Below, piece after piece: positions 44,078 to 52,599 of a DNA stretch of 64,000 nt. The stretch comes from Streptomyces venezuelae. Its GTDB lineage: Bacteria; Actinomycetota; Actinomycetes; Streptomycetales; Streptomycetaceae. Location: NCBI RefSeq assembly GCF_008642295.1, contig NZ_CP029190.1:2967001-3031000 (forward strand), read 5' to 3'. Below the pieces are notes generated by a model, which was not told where the DNA came from, made no database searches, and saw only the letters and a program-made list of their open reading frames with translations. How positions within the stretch are numbered: the stretch's first letter is position 1; each line of letters begins with the position of its first letter. Both the position numbers and the translations under genes were made by a program.

Positions 44078-44800
44078 TCAGCGGGCCAGCCGGGCCGGGG
44101 GCGCCGTGGGATTGCCGCCGGTGAACAGCCGCTGGTCCGGGCAGCCCGACAGCACCCGCTTCATCGCGTCCCGCTCACCCGCGGTGACCCACAGCCGGTA
44201 CTTCTGCTTCACCGCGACCTGGGCCGCGACATAGGTACAGCGGTACGACCGGTCCGGCGGGAGCCAGGTCGCCGCGTCCCCGTCCCCCTTCTTCCGGTTG
44301 GCCGCGGGCTCCACGGCGAGCAGGTTCAACGGGTCGTTGGCGAAGGCGATGCGCTTGGCCTTGTCCCAGGAGCCGGCGCCCTTCTGCCAGGCGTCCGAGA
44401 GCGCGACGACATGGTCGATGTCCACGCCGGCGTCCGGCTTCCCGCGTTCGTACTCGATCCGCTCCCCCGTGTACGGGTCCTTCTCCAGCACGCCCGAAGC
44501 CACCTTGCAGGCGTCGCCGTTCTTCAAGGTGGCGCCCGCCAGGTCGCGCTTGAGTATGTCGTCGCGGGTGCCGCAGCCATTGCCGTTCGTGTCCAGCCAT
44601 GCGGTGCCGAACTGGGCCCGCTCGTACCCGGTCTTCGGCGCCCGCCCCTTGACGGGCAGCTGGTCGACGGCGGCCAGGGCGTTGGCCCCGTCGGCCCGGC
44701 CGGGGCCGGGGGCCGGGGTTCCGGAGGATGTGTCCGAGTCGGTGCAACCGGACAGGGCGAGGACCAGGAGGGCGGCGGAGGGCAGCAGTCGGGAGCGCAT
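44078..44800 (-). CDS. Secreted/lipid-anchored HNH nuclease (DUF1524 family)
   Basis: 240 residues. The signal peptide ends in LALSGC (lipobox Cys 19), so the protein is exported and membrane-anchored. The HNH core includes VDIDHVVALSDAWQKGA with H130, FANDPLNLLAVEPAANRKKG with the metal-site Asn and Asn/Arg, and the downstream block WLPPDRSYRCTY. Conserved Cys residues flank the core (NGCGTRDD, GDACKV, SGCPDQ) and could form disulfides. The family degrades extracellular DNA, for nutrition or defence. It converges on the lipoprotein gene, with a 58-bp gap. Confidence 0.88.
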   Translation of the reverse strand: MRSRLLPSAALLVLALSGCTDSDTSSGTPAPGPGRADGANALAAVDQLPVKGRAPKTGYERAQFGTAWLDTNGNGCGTRDDILKRDLAGATLKNGDACKVASGVLEKDPYTGERIEYERGKPDAGVDIDHVVALSDAWQKGAGSWDKAKRIAFANDPLNLLAVEPAANRKKGDGDAATWLPPDRSYRCTYVAAQVAVKQKYRLWVTAGERDAMKRVLSGCPDQRLFTGGNPTAPPARLAR

Positions 44801-44885
44801 GGATCAAGATCCTAAACCGCCCTTCGGCGAGCGAATGGATCAAATCCGGCGTAACGTTGCAACTGCTTATGGAAGGAGTCCTCGC

Positions 44886-45059
44886 ATGGGGATTTTCGAC
44901 AGGTTCAAGGACCAGGCCAAGTCCAAGGGCAAGGAGATGTCCGACCAGGCCGAGCGAGAGGCCAACGAGCGGACCGGCGGCAAGTACACCGACAAGGTCG
45001 ACCAAGCCCAGCAGCAGGTGGAAGACAAGCTGGGCATCGACGACGACCCGAACAAGTAG
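44886..45059 (+). CDS. Small MT0933-like antitoxin-family protein
   Basis: 57 residues: MGIFDRFKDQAKSKGKEMSD, then a charged helix and DKLGIDDDPNK. Very hydrophilic and helical. It matches the pattern of the MT0933-type 'antitoxin' family, which is widespread in actinobacteria and usually has no toxin partner beside it. None is seen here, so a stress or chaperone-like role is as likely as toxin neutralisation. ATG 44886 has GGAAGGAG upstream. It is divergent from the HNH gene and followed by a strong terminator. Confidence 0.8.
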   Translation: MGIFDRFKDQAKSKGKEMSDQAEREANERTGGKYTDKVDQAQQQVEDKLGIDDDPNK

Positions 45060-45090
45060 CGACCCGCGCCCCTGCCGCAACCGAAGCCCC

Positions 45091-45122
45091 GCAGCCGCCC
45101 GCGCCCGAGCGCGGGCGGCTGC
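45091..45122. terminator. Terminator between the small gene and mfd
   Basis: A perfect 14-bp stem (GCAGCCGCCCGCGC at 45091-45104 and its complement at 45109-45122) with loop CCGA, between convergent genes. Confidence 0.85.
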
Positions 45123-45140
45123 TGCGTGCCCGGCCGCCTG

Positions 45141-48100
45141 CTACGAACCCAGGATGGTGCTGAGGAACTCGCCGGTCCAGGCGAGCAGTTCCCGCCCGAC
45201 CAGCGGCTTGCCGCCGATCTTGCCGGTCTTCGGCCGCGGGATCAGCACCTGCGAGGTGGCCGGCTTGATGACCGTCCCCGGGTACAGCCGCTTCAGCCGC
45301 AGCTCCTGCGATTCCCGCAACTCCACCGGCCCGAAGCGGATGTTGCCGCCCTGCAGGGTGATGTCACCGACCCCGCAGGCGCGCGCCAGCATCCGCAGGC
45401 CGGCCACCAGCAGCAGGTTCTCCACCGGCTCCGGCAACTTGCCGTAGCGGTCGGTGAGTTCCTCCCGGACGGCCTTGATGTCGGCCTCCGAGTTGGCCGC
45501 GGCGATCGACCGGTAGGCCTGGAGGCGCAGCCGCTCGCCCGGCGCGTAGTCGTGCGGGACGTGCGCGTCGACCGGCAGCTCGATCTTGACCTCCAGCGGC
45601 GGCTCCTCCTCCCCGTCGCCACCCCCCTCCAACGAGGCCCGGTAGTCCGCCACCGCCTCGCCGACCATCCGTACGTACAGGTCGAACCCGACCCCCGCGA
45701 TATGGCCGGACTGCTCCCCGCCGAGCAGGTTGCCCGCGCCGCGGATCTCCAGGTCCTTCATCGCCACGTACATGCCCGCGCCCATCTCGGTGTGCTGGGC
45801 GATGGTCGCCAGCCGCTCGTGCGCGGTCTCGGTCAGCGGCTTCTCCGGCGGGTAGAGGAAGTAGGCGTACCCGCGCTCGCGGCCACGGCCGACCCGGCCG
45901 CGCAGCTGGTGCAGCTGGGAGAGGCCGAAGTTGTCGCCGCGCTCCACGATCAGGGTGTTGGCGTTGGAGATGTCGATGCCGGACTCCACGATCGTCGTGG
46001 ACACCAGCACATCGAACTTCTTCTCCCAGAAGTCGACGACCACCTGCTCCAGCTGGCTCTCGCCCATCTGCCCGTGCGCGGTCGCGATCCGCGCCTCCGG
46101 CACGATCTCGCGGAGTTTGGCGGCGGCCCGGTCGATGGACTCGACCCGGTTGTGGATGTAGAAGACCTGTCCCTCGCGCAGCAGTTCGCGCCGGATGGCG
46201 GCGCCGATCTGCTTCTGCTCGTACGGGCCGACGAAGGTCAGCACCGGGTGCCGCTCCTCCGGCGGGGTGGTGATGGTGGACATCTCGCGGATGCCGGTGA
46301 CCGCCATCTCCAGGGTGCGGGGAATGGGGGTGGCCGACATGGTCAGCACGTCCACGTTGGCGCGGAGCTTCTTCAGCTGCTCCTTGTGCTCGACGCCGAA
46401 CCGCTGCTCCTCGTCGACGATGACCAGGCCCAGGTCCTTGAACTTCGTCTCCTGCGAGAACAGCCGGTGGGTGCCGATGACCACGTCCACCGAGCCCTCC
46501 TTCAGCCCCTCCAGGGTGGCCTTGGACTCGGTGTCGGTCTGGAACCGGGACAGCGCCTTCACGTTGACCGGGAACTGCGCATACCGCTCGGAGAAGGTTC
46601 CGAAGTGCTGCTGGACGAGGAGGGTGGTGGGGACGAGGACGGCGACCTGCTTGCCGTCCTGGACGGCCTTGAACGCCGCCCGGACCGCGATCTCGGTCTT
46701 GCCGTAGCCGACGTCTCCGCAGATCAGCCGGTCCATCGGCACCGACTTCTCCATGTCCTCCTTGACCTCGGCGATGGTGGTGAGCTGGTCGGGCGTCTCC
46801 GCGTACGGGAAGGCGTCCTCCAGCTCGCGCTGCCAGGGGGTGTCGGGGCCGAAGACATGGCCGGGGGCCGCCATCCGCGCGCTGTACAGCCGGATGAGGT
46901 CGGCGGCGATCTCCTTGACCGCCTTCTTCGCCTTCTGCTTGGTCTTGGTCCAGTCGGCGCCGCCGAGCCGGTGCAGGGTGGGGGCCTCGCCGCCGACGTA
47001 CTTGGTGACCTGTTCCAGCTGGTCGGTGGGGATGTAGAGGCGGTCGCCGGGCTGGCCGCGCTTGGCCGGGGCGTATTCCACGAGCAGGTATTCGCGGGTC
47101 GCGCCCTGCACGGTGCGCTGCACCATCTCGATGTAGCGGCCGACGCCGTGCTGTTCGTGGACGATGTAGTCACCGACCTCCAGGGTCAGCGGGTCGATGG
47201 TCTTGCGGCGCCGGGTGGGCATCCGGCCGAGGTCCTTGCTGGCGGTGCGCTGCCCGGTCAGGTCGGTCTCGGTGAGGACGGCGATGCGCAGTTCCTCGTG
47301 GACGAACCCGGTGTCGAGGGCGCCGCAGGCCACGTGTACCAGCGCGGGTTCGAGGGTGCCGAGGTCGGCTTCCAGGCGGGCCGGGATGCCCTCGCCGCCG
47401 AGCACCTCCACGGTGCGGACCGCGGGGCCGTGGCCCTCGGTGACGTAGACGGTGCGCCAGCCGTCCGCGAGCCGGCCCTTGGTGTCGGCCAGGGCGCGGG
47501 CGGTGTCGCCGCGGTAGGCCTCGGCGGGGTGCAGGCCCAGGGTGAGGGAGTCGCCCGCGACCTCCTCGTCGGCTGCGAAGGGGGAAACGGACCACCACAT
47601 CATGCCGAGCTCGCGGGCCCGGTCGCGGACGTCCGCGATGCCCCAGAGGCTGGCCGCGCCGACGTCGATGGGGGCCGCGCCGCCGCCGGCCGTGGCGGCC
47701 CAGGAGGCCTGGAGGAACTCCTGGCTGGTGGCGACGAGGTCGGCGGCCCGGGTGCGGACCCGCTCGGGGTCGCAGACCACCGTCATCGCCCCGGCGGGCA
47801 GTACGTCGAGCAGCAGTTCCATGTCGTCGACCAGGACCGGGGCGAGGGATTCCATGCCCTCGACGGCGATCCCCTCGGCGATCTTGTCCAGGAGTTCGCC
47901 GAGCTCGGGGTGGGCCTCGGCCAGGGCCGCGGCCCGCTCCCGCACCTCGGCGGTCAGCAGCAGTTCCCGGCACGGCGGGGCCCACAGTCCGTGCTCGGCC
48001 ACCTCCAGGGAGCGCTGGTCGGCGACCTTGAAGTAGCGGATCTCCTCGACCTCGTCGCCCCAGAACTCGATCCGGAGGGGGTGCTCCTCGGTGGGCGGGA

Positions 48101-48686
48101 ACACATCGAGGATGCCGCCGCGGACGGCGAACTCGCCGCGCTTCTCCACCAGTTCCACCCGGGCGTAGGCGGCTGCCGCGAGCGCCTCGGTGATCTCGCC
48201 GAGGTCGGCGGACTGCCCCTGTCGCAGGGCCACCGGGACCAGCTCGCCGAGCCCCTTGACCTGCGGCTGGAGTACGGACCGGATGGGCGCGACCACCACG
48301 GAGACGGGGCCGGCGGCCGGATCGTCCTTGCTGGGGTGGGTGAGCCGGCGGAGTACGGCCAGCCGCCGGCCCACGGTGTCGGAGCGCGGGGACAGCCGCT
48401 CGTGCGGCAGGGTCTCCCAGGACGGGTAGTCGACGATCGAGCTCTGCTGGTCCGGCGGCACCAGCGACCGCAGGGCGGCGGCCAGGTCCTCGGCCTCGCG
48501 CCCGGTGGCGGTGACGGCGAGCACGGTCCGCTCGGTACGGCGGGCCAGCGCGGCGATCGCAAAGGGCCGGGCGGCGGGCGGACCGACCAGGTCCACGTAC
48601 ATCCGGTTCCCGTCGACGGCCGCCTTGACCGCCTCGGTGAGCGCGGGGTCCCGGGTGACGGCGTCGAGCAGTCCGTGCAGACTCAT
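45141..48686 (-). CDS. mfd: Transcription-repair coupling factor
   Basis: 1181 residues. Mfd removes RNA polymerase stalled at DNA lesions and recruits UvrA. The UvrB-like N-terminal part (about 1-450) includes IVDYPSWETLPHERLSP and RGGILDVFPP. The CarD-like RNAP-binding domain (about 495-560) reads VGDYIVHEQHGVGRYIEM and LLVEYAP. The RecG-like translocase has Walker A ICGDVGYGKTEIAVRAAFKA (about 655), DEEQRFG, TMSATPIPRTL, and motif VI region LHQLRGRVGRGRERGYAY. The C-terminal D7 domain ends with ELLAWTGEFLSTIL. The length matches full Mfd. ATG 48686 has a modest ribosome site. It stands alone between terminators. Confidence 0.97.
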   Translation of the reverse strand: MSLHGLLDAVTRDPALTEAVKAAVDGNRMYVDLVGPPAARPFAIAALARRTERTVLAVTATGREAEDLAAALRSLVPPDQQSSIVDYPSWETLPHERLSPRSDTVGRRLAVLRRLTHPSKDDPAAGPVSVVVAPIRSVLQPQVKGLGELVPVALRQGQSADLGEITEALAAAAYARVELVEKRGEFAVRGGILDVFPPTEEHPLRIEFWGDEVEEIRYFKVADQRSLEVAEHGLWAPPCRELLLTAEVRERAAALAEAHPELGELLDKIAEGIAVEGMESLAPVLVDDMELLLDVLPAGAMTVVCDPERVRTRAADLVATSQEFLQASWAATAGGGAAPIDVGAASLWGIADVRDRARELGMMWWSVSPFAADEEVAGDSLTLGLHPAEAYRGDTARALADTKGRLADGWRTVYVTEGHGPAVRTVEVLGGEGIPARLEADLGTLEPALVHVACGALDTGFVHEELRIAVLTETDLTGQRTASKDLGRMPTRRRKTIDPLTLEVGDYIVHEQHGVGRYIEMVQRTVQGATREYLLVEYAPAKRGQPGDRLYIPTDQLEQVTKYVGGEAPTLHRLGGADWTKTKQKAKKAVKEIAADLIRLYSARMAAPGHVFGPDTPWQRELEDAFPYAETPDQLTTIAEVKEDMEKSVPMDRLICGDVGYGKTEIAVRAAFKAVQDGKQVAVLVPTTLLVQQHFGTFSERYAQFPVNVKALSRFQTDTESKATLEGLKEGSVDVVIGTHRLFSQETKFKDLGLVIVDEEQRFGVEHKEQLKKLRANVDVLTMSATPIPRTLEMAVTGIREMSTITTPPEERHPVLTFVGPYEQKQIGAAIRRELLREGQVFYIHNRVESIDRAAAKLREIVPEARIATAHGQMGESQLEQVVVDFWEKKFDVLVSTTIVESGIDISNANTLIVERGDNFGLSQLHQLRGRVGRGRERGYAYFLYPPEKPLTETAHERLATIAQHTEMGAGMYVAMKDLEIRGAGNLLGGEQSGHIAGVGFDLYVRMVGEAVADYRASLEGGGDGEEEPPLEVKIELPVDAHVPHDYAPGERLRLQAYRSIAAANSEADIKAVREELTDRYGKLPEPVENLLLVAGLRMLARACGVGDITLQGGNIRFGPVELRESQELRLKRLYPGTVIKPATSQVLIPRPKTGKIGGKPLVGRELLAWTGEFLSTILGS

Positions 48687-48856
48687 GAAGGGCTTTCCGT
48701 CCGGAGGATTCGTTGTTCTCGGGGCAACGCGAGGGGCCCGACACGTCTCACGGGCCGGGGGGTCCCAGCCTACGACGGGGGTCCGTCACCCGCGCGAGGG
48801 ATTGCGCCCACACGGCTCAGTACCGGCGGAGTAAGGGGAACCGGGGCGTGAAAACG

Positions 48857-48900
48857 CCGGTGGCTCCGGTCCCTCCCCCGTGGGGGACCGGAGCCACCGG
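48857..48900 (-). terminator. Terminator after the second ABC operon
   Basis: A perfect 17-bp stem (CCGGTGGCTCCGGTCCC at 48857-48873 and its complement at 48884-48900), 15 bp beyond the permease stop on the same strand. Confidence 0.85.
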
Positions 48901-48914
48901 GCTGTGGCGCGGGG

Positions 48915-51491
48915 CTACTCGCTGGCGATGGCGTTCAGGACGTTCATCCGGCCGGCCCGGAAGGCCGGGACCAGGGCGGCGAACAGGCCCACGAAGGCCG
49001 ATCCGATGAACACCCCGAGGATCGTGCCCCACGGGATCTCGAGCACCTTCAGGCCCTCCAGGGCGAGCAGCTGCTGCGCGGTCGCGCCCCAGCCCATGCC
49101 CAGGCCGAGCCCGAGCAGCGCGCCGAAGAGGGCGATGACCACCGACTCCAGGCGGATCATGCGGCGCAGCTGGCGGCGGGAGAGGCCGATGGCGCGCATC
49201 AGGCCGATCTCGCGGGTCCGCTCGACCACCGACAGGGCCAGGGTGTTCACCACGCCCAGGATCGCGACGATGATCGCCAGGGCCAGCAGGCCGTAGACCA
49301 TGTTGAGCAGGGTGCCGACCTGGTCCTTGAGGGCCTGCTTGTAGTCGGCCTGGTTGAGGACCTTGTACTGCGGGTACTCGGCCATGCCCGTCTTCAGGGC
49401 GGCGTACGCGGCATCGGCCTGGCCGTCCTTGGCCTTGCCCAGCAGCATGAACGGGCGCGGCAGGAGGTCGGCCGGCACGTTCGCCTCGGCGACGGCGGTG
49501 CTGATGTACTTCACGCCCTTGTCGAGGCTGCCCTCGTCCAGGGTGATGGCGGCGACCTTCAGTTTGACGGTCTTGCCGCCCTTGAAGGCGATCGTCATCT
49601 GGTCGCCTACCTTGATGCCGTGTTCGTCGGCGTAGATCGAACCGACCGACATGGAGCCCGGCCGGTACGCGTCCTTGTGCTCGCCGGCGGCCATCTTGCG
49701 GCGTACGTCCTGCGGGTACGTCGGGTCGGTGACGCTGAGCTCGGTGTCGGCGGAGGACCCGTCCGGGGCGGTGACCTTGGCCTCGACCTCGCGGTAGGCG
49801 GTGACGTGGTCGATGTCCTTGGCGTTGCGCATGACCTGCTCGGCCTGCGGCAGCACCGGCTGCCCGGTCTGGGAGCTGACGATGTAGTCCGCGCCCACCG
49901 ACTTGTCGAGTTCGTCGGTGGCGGAGGCCACCATCGAGGATCCGACCACCGACAGGCAGGCGACCAGCGCCAGTCCGATCATCAGCGCGGCGGCCGTGGC
50001 GCCGGTGCGCCGGGGGTTGCGGAGCGCATTGCGCTCGGCGAGCCGGCCGACCGAACCGAAGGGCCGGAGGACGACCCCGGAGAGCACCCGGACCACGGCA
50101 CCCGCGAGCAGCGGGCCGATCACGATGAAGCCGATCAGGCTGAGCACGATGCCCAGGCCCAGCCAGAGCGAGCCGTCCTTCGCCGTGTCGGCGTTGGCGG
50201 ACATCAGCAGCGCGGCGGTGCCGGCGCCGGTCAGCACCAGGCCGATGACGGCGCGGACCACACCGGCCTTGCGGTCACCGGGGGTGCCGGCGTCGCGGAG
50301 AGCGGCCATCGGGGAGACCCGGGAGGCCCGGCGGGCCGGGATCCAGGCGGCGACGACGGTGACGACCACACCGAGGATCAGGCCGACGACCGGGGTGGTC
50401 CACAGGATCGTCAGGTCGTCCGTGGACAGGTTCATACCGAGCTGGCCCATGAGCTTCATCAGGCCGATGGCCAGGCCGACGCCCGCGCCGACCCCGAGGA
50501 TCGAGCCCACCACACCGAGCAGGAAGGCCTCGGTCAGCACGGAGCGGTTGATCTGGGAGCGGTCGGAGCCGATGGCGCGCATCAGGCCGATCTCGCGGGT
50601 CCGCTGGGCGACCAGCATGGAGAAGGTGTTGAAGATCAGGAAGATGCCGACCAGGAAGGCGATACCGGCGAAGCCGAGCATCACGTACTTCATGACGTTG
50701 AGGAAGGAGCCGACGTCCTTGCGGTTGGCGTCCGCGGCTTCCTTGGCGGTCTGCAGCCTGTAGGTGTCCGCGCCGACGGCGGCGGCCACGTTCTGCTTGA
50801 GCTGCTCGTCGCTCACGCCGTCCTTGGCGACGACGTTGACGTGGGTGAACGCCCCGACGGTGCCGAGCAGCTGCTTCTGGGCGGTGGCGGTGTCGAAGTA
50901 GACGACGGCCGCGCCCGGGTTGGTGACGGTGAAGGAGGCGATGCCGGAGATCTTGGCCCGGATGTCGCCGGTGATGGCGATCGTGCGGATCTCGTCGCCC
51001 AGCTTCAGCTTGTGCTTCTTGGCCGTGTCGGCGTCGAGCATCACCTCGGTGGGGCCGCGCGGGGCGTGACCCGAGGTGATCTTCATGGACTTGAGCTCGT
51101 TCTCGGTCCAGTTGCCCGCCAGGGTCGGGGCGCCGGTGGTCGAACCCAGGTTCTCGTTCTTGGAGTTGACGACGGTGACGGACATCGACATCACGCCGCC
51201 CTCGACGGACTTCACCCCCTCCGCCTTGGCCACCTGTGCGACCGCGCTGCCCGGGAGCGCGAGCGGCTTTCCGGTCTGCGGGTTCTCGTCGGCGCTCTTG
51301 GCGTCCTTGGGGCTGACCGTCACATCGGCGCTGGCGACGGCGAAGAGCTTGTCGAAGGTGGTGTTCATGGTGTCGGTGAACACCAGGGTGCCGCAGACGA
51401 AGGCCACGGACAGCAGGACGGCGATGGCGGACAGCGCCATCCGGCCCTTGTGCGCAAGGAAGTTGCGCATCGAGGTCTTGAGGACGGTCAT
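48915..51491 (-). CDS. ABC transporter permease, FtsX/MacB family with duplicated core
   Basis: 858 residues with the same layout as the permease at 18260-20806: an N-terminal helix (MALSAIAVLLSVAFVCGTLV), a large extracytoplasmic domain, a first FtsX core (YVMLGFAGIAFLVGIFLIFN onward), middle helices, a second extracytoplasmic domain and a last FtsX core (YGLLALAIIVAILGVVNTLA, then SRRQLRRMIRLESVVIALFG). The ATG overlaps the stop of its ATPase gene by 4 bp (ATGA), so the two are translated together. Substrate unknown. A terminator follows. Confidence 0.93.
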   Translation of the reverse strand: MTVLKTSMRNFLAHKGRMALSAIAVLLSVAFVCGTLVFTDTMNTTFDKLFAVASADVTVSPKDAKSADENPQTGKPLALPGSAVAQVAKAEGVKSVEGGVMSMSVTVVNSKNENLGSTTGAPTLAGNWTENELKSMKITSGHAPRGPTEVMLDADTAKKHKLKLGDEIRTIAITGDIRAKISGIASFTVTNPGAAVVYFDTATAQKQLLGTVGAFTHVNVVAKDGVSDEQLKQNVAAAVGADTYRLQTAKEAADANRKDVGSFLNVMKYVMLGFAGIAFLVGIFLIFNTFSMLVAQRTREIGLMRAIGSDRSQINRSVLTEAFLLGVVGSILGVGAGVGLAIGLMKLMGQLGMNLSTDDLTILWTTPVVGLILGVVVTVVAAWIPARRASRVSPMAALRDAGTPGDRKAGVVRAVIGLVLTGAGTAALLMSANADTAKDGSLWLGLGIVLSLIGFIVIGPLLAGAVVRVLSGVVLRPFGSVGRLAERNALRNPRRTGATAAALMIGLALVACLSVVGSSMVASATDELDKSVGADYIVSSQTGQPVLPQAEQVMRNAKDIDHVTAYREVEAKVTAPDGSSADTELSVTDPTYPQDVRRKMAAGEHKDAYRPGSMSVGSIYADEHGIKVGDQMTIAFKGGKTVKLKVAAITLDEGSLDKGVKYISTAVAEANVPADLLPRPFMLLGKAKDGQADAAYAALKTGMAEYPQYKVLNQADYKQALKDQVGTLLNMVYGLLALAIIVAILGVVNTLALSVVERTREIGLMRAIGLSRRQLRRMIRLESVVIALFGALLGLGLGMGWGATAQQLLALEGLKVLEIPWGTILGVFIGSAFVGLFAALVPAFRAGRMNVLNAIASE

Positions 51492-52276
51492 GAGGTCCGC
51501 CCGCGCGCGTCGAAGTCCTTCATCCGGTCGAGCACCTGGTCGGCGGTGGGGTTGAACATCTCGTCCACGATCCGGCCGTCCGCGAGGTAGAGGACGCGGT
51601 CGGCGTAGGAGGCGGCCACCGGGTCGTGGGTGACCATCACGATGGTCTGGCCCAGCTCGTCGACGGAGCGGCGGAGGAAGCCGAGCACCTCGGCGCCGGC
51701 CCTGGAGTCCAGGTTTCCGGTCGGCTCGTCACCGAAGATGATCTCGGGACGGGCGGCGAGGGCCCGGGCGACCGCAACCCGCTGCTGCTGGCCGCCGGAG
51801 AGCTGGGTGGGCCGGTGCTTGAGCCGGCCCGCCAGGCCGACCGTCTCCACCACCCGGTTCAGCCACTCCGCATCGGGCTTGCGGCCCGCGATGTCCATGG
51901 GGAGCGTGATGTTCTCCAGCGCGTTGAGCGTGGGAAGCAGGTTGAAGGCCTGGAAGATGAAGCCGATCCGGTCGCGGCGCAGCCGGGTGAGCTTCTTGTC
52001 CTTCAGGCCGGTGATCTCGGTGTCGTCCAGGAAGATCTGGCCGCCGGTCACCGTGTCCAGACCGGCCAGGCAGTGCATCAGCGTGGACTTGCCGGAGCCG
52101 GACGGACCCATGATCGCGGTGAACTGACCGCGGTGGATGTCCACGTCGACGTGGTCGAGGGCCACCACGCGGGTCTCGCCCGCGCCGTAGGCCTTCACGA
52201 CCTGCCGCGCTCGCGCCGCGACGGCCGTACGCCCTCCAGTACCCCCGTGCCTGGTTTCGGTCACAGCCGTTGTCAC
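51488..52276 (-). CDS. ABC transporter ATP-binding protein (MacB/LolD type)
   Basis: 262 residues. Walker A GPSGSGKST, Q-loop FIFQAFNLLP, signature LSGGQQQRVAVARAL, Walker B IIFGDEPTGNLDS and MVTHD are all present. The sequence is close to the ATPase at 17395-18168 (for example the shared ALENITLPMDIAGRKPD), so the two systems are paralogues. GTG 52276 follows GAGGAG with 7-nt spacing. The N-terminal 25 residues (TTAVTETRHGGTGGRTAVAA) are Thr/Gly-rich and not part of the fold. It is the first gene of a two-gene operon. Confidence 0.93.
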   Translation of the reverse strand: MTTAVTETRHGGTGGRTAVAARARQVVKAYGAGETRVVALDHVDVDIHRGQFTAIMGPSGSGKSTLMHCLAGLDTVTGGQIFLDDTEITGLKDKKLTRLRRDRIGFIFQAFNLLPTLNALENITLPMDIAGRKPDAEWLNRVVETVGLAGRLKHRPTQLSGGQQQRVAVARALAARPEIIFGDEPTGNLDSRAGAEVLGFLRRSVDELGQTIVMVTHDPVAASYADRVLYLADGRIVDEMFNPTADQVLDRMKDFDARGRTS

Positions 52277-52599
52277 GGTATTTCTCCTCGTTCGCATCCG
52301 GTGTCGCTCGTTGGCGCTGCAAGTCTGTGCCGCGAGGGGTGCCCGGCACCCTGGTGCCGATCGCCGTATCCGTTCGGGGGTTAACCCCACCCCGTTCCCC
52401 CCGTTGCCCGTAGGAACCAGTTAAGGACCGGCCGGGACTTTCCTCGTCCTCCGCCGGAACGAAAGGACCCTGGCCCATTGTGAGGAGCAACCCCTAGGGG
52501 TCCTCCCCCTCCAGGGGGAGACGCCCTGAGGGATACCGCACGGAGCGGGCCGGGTGAGAGGGTGTTCCCCGGAATTGCGTGCACGGTGAAAGGATCAAG
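52277..52599. other. Divergent intergenic region with two hairpins
   Basis: No gene is supported. ACCCCTAGGGGT at 52490-52501 is a perfect palindrome and CTCCCCCT/AGGGGGAG at 52503-52520 forms a short hairpin. Both lie between the divergent ABC and MFS promoters and could be regulator sites. No clear -35/-10 pair was found for the MFS gene. Confidence 0.4.

Noticed and set aside
44886..45059. Toxin partner for the MT0933-like antitoxin-family gene
   Set aside because: The neighbours are a terminator with mfd on one side and an exported HNH nuclease on the other, whose signal peptide makes it a poor cytosolic toxin partner.
45126..48851. A 1241-residue plus-strand open frame
   Set aside because: Mirror image of mfd caused by high GC; mfd has full family motifs on the other strand.
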